A DNA stretch of 63,772 nt, from NCBI GenBank assembly GCA_964568855.1, contig CAZMSD010000022.1:1-63772 (forward strand), given 5' to 3'. How positions within the stretch are numbered: the first letter of the stretch is position 1; each line of letters starts with the position of its first letter. The notes beneath the pieces are model-generated. The model was not told the DNA's origin and ran no database searches. It saw nothing but the letters and a program-made list of their open reading frames with translations. The position numbers and the translations under genes are program-made. Shown in pieces: positions 16,756-25,902 of this stretch. Source of the stretch: CAZMSD01 sp964568855. GTDB taxonomy: Bacteria; CAIWAD01.

Positions 16756-18156
16756 CTATTCCACCAAGAACCCCGAGGTCACCCGATAGAACATCTGCAG
16801 CGTGTCCGAAGTGGAATCCGTCCACTGGGTTTCCGTCACCGGAAAGGCCGCTATGGTCCAGCCCTCCGGGAACGTGGCCAGGGGATCCTGGCTGGCGTAG
16901 ACGGTGTAGCTGAGGTCATCAGGGGAGGTGGCCTGCCAGCTCAGGACCACCACTTCATTCTGGTATTCGATTTGCACTTCCGGAACCGGTAAGGGCTGTG
17001 GATTGCGTTTCACGAAGAGCTCCCCCGTGGCACTCAGGTCACTGAAGACAGCCCAATCCTCCGCGGCATCCGCTTCCGTGGCACCTCCCAGCGAAGTGAA
17101 CCCGTACAGACCGCCGACGGGACGCTGGTTGAGGCGCAGGCGAAGCGGCAGTGCCTCGTCATCAGCGTCCACGTCAGCGCCCAGGCTCAGGGTCAGGTCC
17201 GCTGTGAAGGTGAAGTCGAAAACGTGGACGATCCAGTACTCCGGGGCGATCACTTCACCCTCGCCCGAACCCCACAAAATGGGATAGCGATCCAGCCGTG
17301 TGACCACCACGTCGCCCGGACCGGAGATCCAGCTGAATGACAGCTCGGCTCCCGTACCCGTGAAGGAATAGGATGACATATCGATGACATGACGAAGAGT
17401 CGAACTCCCGCCGCCCACCGGCGCGGAACTGTTATGTCCCACGCAGGTGTTGATGTTCATCAGGTAAGCTCCCATCGCGTAACTGCCGTCGGCGTAAGTG
17501 AGGTATTCACAGGGATAGTAGTCGTTGAGCTGCCAGTAGGTGTGAAGGTCCGACTCGCCGCCGCTCCGGGTGGAGTGCATCCCGGTCCGGAGCTCCTCCG
17601 TACTCAAGGGTCGGGTCCAGAACTGAACCTCGTCAAGCTCCCCTTCAAAGTGCTGGGAAGTGCTTCCCCCGTCCCATTCCTGTCCGAAAGACCACTGATC
17701 ACCCGCAACAAAAGCGAATGTGGCCACTTGCCAGCCCTCCGGGTTGCCGTCCACGAAGAGATCGCCCATGGGACCGGATCGCCGGTAGGCGATGTAATGC
17801 CAGTGTCCGTCGTCGATTGGATCGCTGTTGATCGCGCAACCAAAGGTCGGATCGTAGACGCAGATCTGGCCCGACGAATCTATCAGCAACTGGAAGCCGT
17901 CGTCGCCGCTTTCCGTGTTCTGACTGATGATGGCGCCATCGTCCTGAGCCGGCGCCAGGATCCAGGCGGTAACGGTAAACTGATTCTCCTCGCCGGCGAG
18001 AGTCTCCCCGAAATAATCCAGATGCGTGACGTAATCGTTGACACCATCGAATTCCAGACACAGGCCCGGGAAGTCGTCGGCGGCGCTCAACGGTCGTGCA
18101 GACCAGGTGAGGTCCGCAGCGATCAGGATCACTGCAATAAGAGGTCGACAGTTCAT
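16756..18156 (-). CDS. Compact LamG/Fn3 secreted protein
   Basis: This 466-residue paralogue lacks Big_5 and FG-GAP parts. A signal peptide (MNCRPLIAVILIAADLTW to PLSA) precedes ADDFPGLCLEFDGVNDYVTH and a LamG fold (FEGELDEVQFWTRPLSTEEL). Then come the unnamed middle domain (VVVTRLDRYPILWG, PEYWIVHVFDFTFTADLT, LSATGELFVKR) and the terminal Fn3-like domain ending TLQMFYRVTSGFLVE. It starts only 3 bp after the stop of the gene at 18160, whose GGAG supplies its ribosome binding site, so the two are translationally coupled. Because it keeps LamG, middle domain and C-terminus, it marks the minimal architecture of the family. Confidence 0.9.
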   Translation of the reverse strand: MNCRPLIAVILIAADLTWSARPLSAADDFPGLCLEFDGVNDYVTHLDYFGETLAGEENQFTVTAWILAPAQDDGAIISQNTESGDDGFQLLIDSSGQICVYDPTFGCAINSDPIDDGHWHYIAYRRSGPMGDLFVDGNPEGWQVATFAFVAGDQWSFGQEWDGGSTSQHFEGELDEVQFWTRPLSTEELRTGMHSTRSGGESDLHTYWQLNDYYPCEYLTYADGSYAMGAYLMNINTCVGHNSSAPVGGGSSTLRHVIDMSSYSFTGTGAELSFSWISGPGDVVVTRLDRYPILWGSGEGEVIAPEYWIVHVFDFTFTADLTLSLGADVDADDEALPLRLRLNQRPVGGLYGFTSLGGATEADAAEDWAVFSDLSATGELFVKRNPQPLPVPEVQIEYQNEVVVLSWQATSPDDLSYTVYASQDPLATFPEGWTIAAFPVTETQWTDSTSDTLQMFYRVTSGFLVE

Positions 18157-18159
18157 GAT

Positions 18160-21100
18160 CTACTCCACTATCACCGCCTTCACCAGGTAGAATTTCCGCC
18201 CAGTGGCTGGCTCCGGATCCTGCCAAGTCGTTTCTGTTGTGGGCGGGCTCTCCGCCTGCCAGCCCTCCGGGAAAGGCGCCAGGCCTTCCGTCGACGAGTA
18301 AACGATGTAATACACGAAATCGCCCGGTACCGGATCCCAGTTCAGAGTCACCACCTCGTCCACCACGCTGATGGTGAAGGATTGCGGTGGATCGGGCGGC
18401 TCCACCAGAATGAACTCACCGGGGGTCTCGCTGAAGACCGTGTAGCGCAGCGGATCGTTGTAGATCGGGCGGACGCGCCAGTAATGCAGAATGTCCTGTT
18501 GAATCAGGTGCAGGCTGTCCAGGTCGGTCAGGTGAATACCAAAGGCATTCTCCCGCACAAGGTCCGGGTCCGCGAAAGGAATCCATTGCTGCAGCAGCGG
18601 CGTCTCGAAGTCGGGTTGGGTGTCGACCTGAAGCTCGTAGCCGGCGGGATCATCGATCTGTCGCAGATCCCAATTGAGGATGTCCTGCGGGCTCATGACC
18701 GCGTTGTTGAAGAGGCCCAGGTACTCGATGCCCGGATTGAGGTCGACCGTGGTCTCCACCCATGCGCCGCCGGCCCAGGCATGATCAACGGCCTGCACGG
18801 CGGTCAGAATGGTCCGGCTCTCGTGGGGGTAGAGTGTTTCCGGGAACGCCGGCGGGATCATGGTCCACTGGGTCACCTGCTGCACGTTGCCCAGGGCGGG
18901 AATCCGGCGCCATCCGCTGGCCTCGTCCACCATGCCGGAGATGAGATGCCCGGGATGGTCGGGGCTGCCGATGCGCAGGTTGTACGACAGGCCGCTGCTC
19001 GGAGTCTCGGCGTCCGTGGCGGGTGTCCAGCTCAAGATCAGGGAATCGGGTGCGGTCAACAGGTTGATGTTTGCGGAGGCAAGCGGCGGCGTGTTGGTGA
19101 TCAGAGAGTTGTTGCGGTAGATGCGGGCAATGGATAAACCGCCATCATCTTCTCCTGTCAGCAGAACGTCCAGGTCTCCGTCATTGTCGACGTCGCCCCA
19201 CTGGGCGGAACTGTTACTCACTCCAGGCAGGCCGGCCACGAGTTCCTCGAAGCTGCCGGCGTCGTTGCGGTAGATGCGTGAGATGTCAGTGCCTCCCGCA
19301 GACCCAGCCAACAGGATGTCCAAATCGCCGTCGTTGTCGACATCGCCCCACTGGGCGGAGCCGTTACTCACTCCAGGCAGGCCGGCCCCGACATCCTGGA
19401 AGCTGCCGGCGTCGTTGCGGTAGATGCGGGAGATCCTGCCGCCATCTGATTGCCCGGTCAGCAGGATGTCCAGATCGCCGTCGTTGTCCACGTCGCCCCA
19501 CTGGGCGGAACCGTTACTCACTCCAGGCAGGCCGGCCCCGATGTCCGACAAACTGCCGCCGCTATTGCGATAGAGGCGGGTAACGGGACCTGTAGGCGAG
19601 AACCCGCTGTGCAAAACATCCAGGTCGCCATCATTGTCATAGTCCCCCCACTGCGCTGAGCTGCTGTAGAGGTCCTCCAGCCCGGCATCGATCTCCACGA
19701 AGCCGCCGCCGCCGTTGCGGTAGACACCGGAGTAGCCCTCTCCCGCCCCCCCCACGTCCCCTGCCAACAGGATGTCCAGGTCCCCGTCGTTGTCGAAATC
19801 GCCCCATTGAGCGGAGCCGTCGTACACACCCTCCAGCCCGGCTTCGATGTCCGTGAACCAGGGCAGGCTGGTGAAAATCCACGACGACGGGTTCGCGATG
19901 CCGGCGAAGAAGTGTCCCCCGGCGTTCTGGAAAGCGTCCGCATCCACCAGCATGTAATAGGTCGTCTGCAATTCGAGCTGAACGTCCGGGTCGGCCGTAA
20001 CCTGGGTGCCGTCGTAGCTCATCCCGCTCGCCGGCAGGTCCGCGATCAGGGAATCGTCCGCGGCCCGGTACAACTCGATTCCGCCGGATTCCGCGAAGAC
20101 CGGCTGGTCGAAGTCAAGCTGGAGTGAGAGGTCCGGTGACACGTTCGTCGCGTTGTCCGCGGGGCTCGTGGACAGCAGCCAGGGAAGGGGATCGCGCGAG
20201 ATCATGAACTGGCTGAAATCGCTGAGCCCTTCGAAGCGGACCTCGTTGTCCATCGCCGAAGCCGCAGCCGCGTTCTCCTGGTGCGTCCAGGCACCCGTGG
20301 CGTTGCTGTCTCTGGAATACAGCAGCAGATGCGAGGGCAAGGCTTCATCCTGCGCCTCGATCGTCTCGGCGGGCGTCAGCAGCAGGTCCGTGGTGAAACT
20401 CGCGTCGCCGAAGCGACGCAGAATCCAGTATTGAGTGTCGAAGTCATCATGGATGCCGGGAAGCTGGTTCGGCTCCAGGTCCAGGCGTGACACGACCACC
20501 GTGTCGCCGCCCGTGAAGGAAGAATAATCCAGGACTACGCCGAGCGGGCTGAAATCGTATCTGCCCGCTGCCGTGATAATCTGGGTCAGGCTGCCGCCCC
20601 CGCCCAGAGGAGCATCGGACGGACTCCAGCCGGTGGATACAAGTTGGGCGTCATAGGTTCCCACGGCATCTGAAGCCAGATTGCCGCTACCCTCGTTGCA
20701 CTGCCAGTAGGCCAGCAGTCCGGATTCGTCACCGAACAGGGTCAGGTGCTGCAGTTCGCGAAGCTGCTGAACATCCAGAGCCTGTTGCCAGAGCTGGAGT
20801 TCGTCCAACTTCCCCTCCAGGAAATCCGAAGGAACTGGACCACTGTCCCATTCCTGACCAGAGCTCCATCTGTCATCGGAAGCAAAGGTGTAATCTGCTG
20901 TATGTTCTCCACCCAGCGAACCGTCCAGGTATAATCGGCCGGTGCCTCCGTCCCGCGTGTAGCCGAGGTGATACCACCTGCCGGCTTCCAGCTCGGGACC
21001 GTGGATCTCGTGGCTGCCGCTGCCGCCGTCATACACATCCAGCCAGGCTGTATTACCCTCGGTGGATCGAGCCCAGATCACGAGGACGTTGCCGCCACTC

Positions 21101-21336
21101 GCCGTGTTCACGGCTATGAGGGTCTCCCGGGCATCGATGATTTCGTGATCCAGGTGAAACCAGCCTGATATTGAAAATCCGGTTTCGTGGCCCGTCATGG
21201 CGCCGGCCAGGACGTCCACCTGCGCATAGTCGTCGACGCCGTCAAACTCCAGGCATTGGCCGGGAAAGGTGTCGGCGGCCCAGGCGTTGAACGTGATCAA
21301 GGAGATCAGGAGGGGAAGGGATCCTAGGGGGCACAT
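18160..21336 (-). CDS. LamG/Big_5/FG-GAP multidomain secreted protein
   Basis: The protein has about 1058 residues. I prefer the ATG at 21336 because GAGG lies 8 nt upstream; an ATG at 21342 would sit too close to it. Order: signal peptide (MCPLGSLPLLISLITFNAWA), ADTFPGQCLEFDGVDDYAQ, LamG (LEGKLDELQLWQQAL), middle domain (VVVSRLDLEPNQLPG, DTQYWILRRFGDASF, GLSDFSQFMISR), one Big_5 domain (SPADNATNVSPDLSLQLDF), five FG-GAP repeats and Fn3-like modules ending GRKFYLVKAVIVE. FG-GAP repeats 3 to 5 (WGDVDNDGDLDILLTG) are nearly identical at the DNA level, indicating recent internal duplication. It lies 139 bp downstream of the 21475 stop and is directly coupled to the gene at 16756-18156. Confidence 0.9.
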   Translation of the reverse strand: MCPLGSLPLLISLITFNAWAADTFPGQCLEFDGVDDYAQVDVLAGAMTGHETGFSISGWFHLDHEIIDARETLIAVNTASGGNVLVIWARSTEGNTAWLDVYDGGSGSHEIHGPELEAGRWYHLGYTRDGGTGRLYLDGSLGGEHTADYTFASDDRWSSGQEWDSGPVPSDFLEGKLDELQLWQQALDVQQLRELQHLTLFGDESGLLAYWQCNEGSGNLASDAVGTYDAQLVSTGWSPSDAPLGGGGSLTQIITAAGRYDFSPLGVVLDYSSFTGGDTVVVSRLDLEPNQLPGIHDDFDTQYWILRRFGDASFTTDLLLTPAETIEAQDEALPSHLLLYSRDSNATGAWTHQENAAAASAMDNEVRFEGLSDFSQFMISRDPLPWLLSTSPADNATNVSPDLSLQLDFDQPVFAESGGIELYRAADDSLIADLPASGMSYDGTQVTADPDVQLELQTTYYMLVDADAFQNAGGHFFAGIANPSSWIFTSLPWFTDIEAGLEGVYDGSAQWGDFDNDGDLDILLAGDVGGAGEGYSGVYRNGGGGFVEIDAGLEDLYSSSAQWGDYDNDGDLDVLHSGFSPTGPVTRLYRNSGGSLSDIGAGLPGVSNGSAQWGDVDNDGDLDILLTGQSDGGRISRIYRNDAGSFQDVGAGLPGVSNGSAQWGDVDNDGDLDILLAGSAGGTDISRIYRNDAGSFEELVAGLPGVSNSSAQWGDVDNDGDLDVLLTGEDDGGLSIARIYRNNSLITNTPPLASANINLLTAPDSLILSWTPATDAETPSSGLSYNLRIGSPDHPGHLISGMVDEASGWRRIPALGNVQQVTQWTMIPPAFPETLYPHESRTILTAVQAVDHAWAGGAWVETTVDLNPGIEYLGLFNNAVMSPQDILNWDLRQIDDPAGYELQVDTQPDFETPLLQQWIPFADPDLVRENAFGIHLTDLDSLHLIQQDILHYWRVRPIYNDPLRYTVFSETPGEFILVEPPDPPQSFTISVVDEVVTLNWDPVPGDFVYYIVYSSTEGLAPFPEGWQAESPPTTETTWQDPEPATGRKFYLVKAVIVE

Positions 21337-21394
21337 TATCATGTCCTCTTCCAGTAGAGTGAAAGCAGCTGTGTGGTTCAGCCTGTTGCGTACA

Positions 21395-21412
21395 CCGGAG
21401 TTATTAGTCCGG
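21395..21412 (-). other. Small hairpin upstream of the 21336 start
   Basis: CCGGA and TCCGG flank an 8-nt AT-rich loop in the 131-bp gap between two surface-protein genes. It may be the transcript end of the upstream gene or a leader structure. The gap lacks a good copy of the operon-head element. Confidence 0.3.
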
Positions 21413-21474
21413 CGATGCCCATTGCACAGGAAGTAAGTGTAATATTCTGCACTACAGCAAGGAAAATGTGTGCC

Positions 21475-24400
21475 CTACTCCACCACCACCGCCTTCACGC
21501 AGTAGAACTTCTGTCCTGTGGCAGGTTCCGGATCCTGCCAAGTCGTGTCCGTTGTGGGCGGGCTCTCCGCCTGCCAGCCATCCGGGAAGGGTGCCAGAGC
21601 TTCTGTCGAAGAGTAGATGATGTAGTATACAAAGTTGCCCGGTACCGGATCCCAGCTCAGGGTCACCACTTCCGCTTCGACGCTGATCGTGAAGGATTGC
21701 GGCGGATCGGGCGGCTCCGTCAGAATGAACTCACCGGGGGTCTCGCTGAAAACCGTGTAGCGCCACGGATCGTTGTAGATGGGGCGGATGCGCCAGTAGT
21801 GAAATACACCCTCCTCGATCAGCTCGTATCCGTCGAGATCTTCCAACGATATCCCCAGGTAAACCTCGCGTGATTCCCGAGCGCCGACCAGGGCTATCCA
21901 AGTTTCACTCAAAGGTGACGTAAAACCAGGCTCCACGGCCACCTGCAGCCGGAAGCCCTCCACAGCCTCTCCCGGCGTCAATTCCCAGCTGAGCAGGTCA
22001 TCCGGACCCATCACAGGATCATTCATCAGTTCGAGATACTCGATGGAATCATTAAGGATCAGTGTGTCCGGGGTCAGGAGGGAGCCGGCCCAGGTGTGGT
22101 CCACCGCCTGGATGGAGGCCACGATCGTCCTGCTCTCATGAGTATAAAATGGTTCGGGGAGAAACTGGCACTGCAATACCCAGCTGTTCACCTGGTTCAC
22201 GTTTCCGAGGGCGGGCACAAGGGGGAAACCGCTGTCAGGATCAACCATGCCCGTTTTACAGGCGAAGTGATAATCGGGCGTACCGATCTGCAGGTTGTAG
22301 GAAAGCCCGGCGGCGGGTGTCTCGACATCAGCGCCATCGCTCCAGCTGAGGCTGAGGGTACCACTCCCGGCGATCACTTCCAGGTTGCCGGGTGCAGACG
22401 GTGGAGTATTGGCTACTGGGCTGTTGTTGATGTACAGGCGCGTGATGAGTTCGTAACTCGCCGTTCGTCCGCTTAGAACGAAGTCCAGATCACCGTCGCA
22501 ATCGTAGTCGCTCCAGGCTGAAGATCCAATCTCGACACCCGGCAGGTTGGCGGCAATATCCGTAAAAGTGCCGCCGTCGTTGCGGTAGATGCGGGACACT
22601 GCTTCGGAATCAGTTTCACCGGTCAGCGCCAGATCAAGATCGCCGTCATTGTCGTAGTCGCCCCACTGGGCGGAACCGCCGCTTAGGCCCGGCAGTCCTG
22701 CGACGATATCGGTGAAAACGCCATTGTCGTTCTGGTAGATGCGCGAGATCGATCCGGAACCTGTGTATCCAGTCAGCAGAATGTCCAGATCGCCGTCGTT
22801 GTCGTAATCGCCCCAGCAGGCGGGACCAGCGACACCGATTAACCCGGCCGCAGCATCCTCAAGACTACCGTTAACGTTGCGGTATACTCGCGTGATGGGA
22901 TTTTCCGATTCATCCTCTCCCGTAAGCAGTAAATCCAGATCACTGTCACCGTCATAATCGCCCCAGGCGACGGAACCGCACCATAGGCCCGGAAGTCCTG
23001 CGTGGATATCTGTGAAAACGCCATTGTCGTTCTGGTAGATGCGCGAAATTCGTTCCGTGTAGGTGTGGCCAGTCAGGAGGATATCCAGGTCGCCATCGTT
23101 GTCATAATCGCCCCAGGCCACCGAGGAACAGAAAAGTCCGGGTAACCCGGCAGCGATGCCGGCAAATGTCCCGTTGTGATTGCGATAGACACGCGTGAGA
23201 AATTCCGACTCGGTTTCGCCGGCCATCAGCAGGTCCAGATCACCGTCGTTATCGTAATCGCCCCAGCAGACCGAACTGTAATCGACGCCGGTTAAACCGG
23301 CATCTATGTCCACGAAGGACCCTGTGTCGTTACGGTAGATGCGGGACAGGTATTCGGATTCGGCTGCACCGGTCAGCAGCAGGTCCAGATCGCCGTCGTT
23401 GTCGTAGTCGCCCCAGGCGACGGCGCCGGCAGCGACACCGGGGAGGGGCACTCCCGTATCGATGAACCGGGGGACGGTGTAGAAGTCCCAGGCGGCGGGA
23501 TCGCTGATCCCCGGAAAGAAATAGCTGCCGTTGTAGCTGAAAGCATCATCGTCGATTTCCACATAGTATCCGCATCCAGGCAGGAAATCCTGGGAAGGTT
23601 CGATCTGAACCAGGGAATCTTCGATGGTCAAAGCGGCGGCGGCAAATTCCTCGACTAAGGCCCCGTCGGCTGTCAACCTGATCCTCACGTTTCCCGGTCC
23701 CGCCACTACAGGCAGATTGAAGGCAATACTCAGGAAGGTGTTCAGCGGCACATCGACAGCCTCATCCGCCGGGAACAACTCCATTATGGTCAGGTCCTCC
23801 GTGAGAAAATTCCAGTCCCCGGGATCGNNNNNNNNNNNNNNNNNNNNNNNNNNNNNNNNNNNNNNNNNNNNNNNNNNNNNNNNNNNNNNNNNNNNNNNNN
23901 NNNNNNNNNNNNNNNNNNNNNNNNNNNATCGTGAAAGGCGGTGGAATCAACCTCCACGTAGTAACCAGTCGCCGGTAGAAAATCCTGGGAAGGTTCGATC
24001 AGGACCAGGGAATCCTGGATAGTCAAAGCGACAGCGGCAAATTCCTCGACCAGAGTCCCGTCAACTGCCAATCTGATCCGCACACTTCCCGGTCCCGCCG
24101 CAACAGGCAGATTAAAGGTTGTTCTCAGGGAAGTGTTCAGCGGCACATCGGTGGCATCATCCGCCGGGAACAGTTCCAGGATGAAAATCTCCGCAGCGGT
24201 GAAATTCCATTGTTGAGGATCGCTGATCCCCTCGAAGAAGACGCCGGAACCATCCTCAAAGGAATTACCATCGATGAGGACATGGTATTCCGTCCCGGCG
24301 AGGAATTCCAGGCCGGGATCCAGAGTCACCAGGTGGCCCGCAATGGAGGCTGCGGAAGCGAAGATAGCTTCGTAAACCGTGTCCGGGGCGGTGTTCATTA

Positions 24401-25667
24401 TGGCGATGGTCCCCGGTCCGGGGAAGACGTCCGTGTAGAAGGTCAGCAGGAGGTTCTGGTCCGGCCTGACTTCGGTTTCATTATCGGCGGGGGTGTGCGT
24501 AATCAGCAACGGAGTAGTCTGCCGGCTCAGGAGTAGCTGGCTGAACGAGTCCAGAGCGCTGAAGGTGATACTGTGAGCTGCCGAATCGACGGCAGCAGCG
24601 TAGGCTTTAATGTCCCACCCATCGGTTCCATTCGCGGAGCGGGAGTGAAGCTGGAGTTGTCCGGGAAGAAGCTCGTCACGCTCGTTAAGCTCTTCGACAA
24701 CCGCGCAGCTGAGATCCGCCGTGTAACTCCCGGTACCATAGCTGTGGATAACCCAGTATTGCGAATCGAAAACCTGATCCCAGTCAGGCAGCAGGTTGGG
24801 CGCCAGGTTCAGCCGCGTTACCGCCACGGTGTCCAGGCCGGTAAAGGCGGTATAGTTGAGTTCCAGACCGGTGCCGGTGAACTCATACATGCCGGTTCCG
24901 TTGACGACGTGTGTAGAGCTTAGCCCGCCCCCCACCGCTACCGCGGACGCGATCCGTTCCGCTCCAATCAGGCTGCCGTGGTTGTCGCCAACCGCGTCGT
25001 AGGCGGTGTCACCGGACTCCTCGTTGAACTGCCAATAGGCTGCCAATCCCGGCTCCGTCCCCAGCAGGGTCAGATGAGCGTGTTCGCGGATCTGTTGGGT
25101 CGTCCGCGCCGAATTCCACAGCTGCAGTTCCTCGATCTGCCCCCGGTAGGATTCTCCGCCATAGGTTTCATCCCCGAAGATGCCTACCTCAAAGGCGTCG
25201 CCGTTGTCCAGGTACCCGGGATGCGTGCCAACGGGATAAGCCCAGCCATCCACGTAGAGCAGGATCTGGCCGGTCTCGTCCCGCACGGCGGCAACGTGAT
25301 GCCAGAGACTGTCGCCCTGGATCGCGGGACTGGCGCCGGTCAGGAAGTAACCTGCGGGTGAATTCAACTCAAGGAATAATTGATTGCTGCCATATGCGCC
25401 CAGACCCAGTGAATACCAGTAAGTCCCATAACCGCGCTTTCCCGCAATGCGCTTCCACTGGGATCCCGGCGTATTGGTGTTCCGGATCCAGCATTCGATG
25501 GTGAAGGGACCGTCGCCGAAGTTGAGTCCCGGCGCGTCGGGCATGGACATTTTGTCGTATGTCTGATCAAAGTCCAGGCAGTAGCCGGGGACGGAATCAG
25601 TCGCCCACGAGGTCGCAGACAGGATCAGCAGGAACAGAGCGATGGAAGACAACGTGTGCTGATTCAT
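21475..25667 (-). CDS. LamG/multi-Big_5/FG-GAP secreted protein, interrupted by scaffold gap
   Basis: One gene is split on paper by 100 N at 23828-23927. The 5' part (25667 down) has a signal peptide (MNQHTLSSIALFLLILSATSWA), LamG (FTIECWIRN, YRGQIEELQLWNSARTT), middle domain (VAVTRLNLAPNLLPD, DSQYWVIHSYGTGSYTADL, SFSQLLLSR), a Big_5 domain (TPADNETEVRPDQNLLLTF) and a second one (FPADDATDVPLNTSLRTTF). After the gap a nearly identical Big_5 follows (FPADEAVDVPLNTFLSIAF), then seven FG-GAP repeats (WGDYDNDGDLDLLLTG) and Fn3-like modules ending GQKFYCVKAVVVE. The N run changes the apparent frame, but its length is arbitrary. The gap probably reflects collapsed near-identical Big_5 copies, so the number of Ig-like domains (at least three) is uncertain. 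It follows the operon-head element at 25789-25825. Confidence 0.85.
23828..23927. other. Scaffold gap (100 N)
   Basis: The gap lies between two nearly identical Big_5-encoding stretches (flanks around 23520-23800 and 23930-24190). The real length and repeat number are unknown. Confidence 0.99.
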
Positions 25668-25788
25668 GGGAGACCTCTAGGCTGTGTTACAGTACCGAGT
25701 GTGGAGAGGCTCTCAGGCTGCGAGGATCCTCTCCGACGTCCAATTCAGGAGAGCGCGCCAGCATTCAATTGTGGAAAACCGATGACTG

Positions 25789-25825
25789 TATTACAAGCGA
25801 AATTGAAGCTGTGACAAAGCTGTGG
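25789..25825 (-). promoter_or_regulatory. Operon-head element, copy 4
   Basis: TATTACAAGCGAAATTGAAGC is the core region here, followed by AAGCTGTG at 25817-25824, 11 bp after the first AAGCTG at 25806-25811. An outer pairing TTCAATT (25764-25770) with AATTGAA (25801-25807) replaces the tight dyad of the other copies. It lies about 120 bp upstream of the ATG at 25667. Confidence 0.6.
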
Positions 25826-25902
25826 ATCTCTGCAAGTCGGTGTGGACCATTGCACATGAACATCTCGGCTTCGTGCAATTCGAGGCACGTCTACCGGCCG
25901 AG

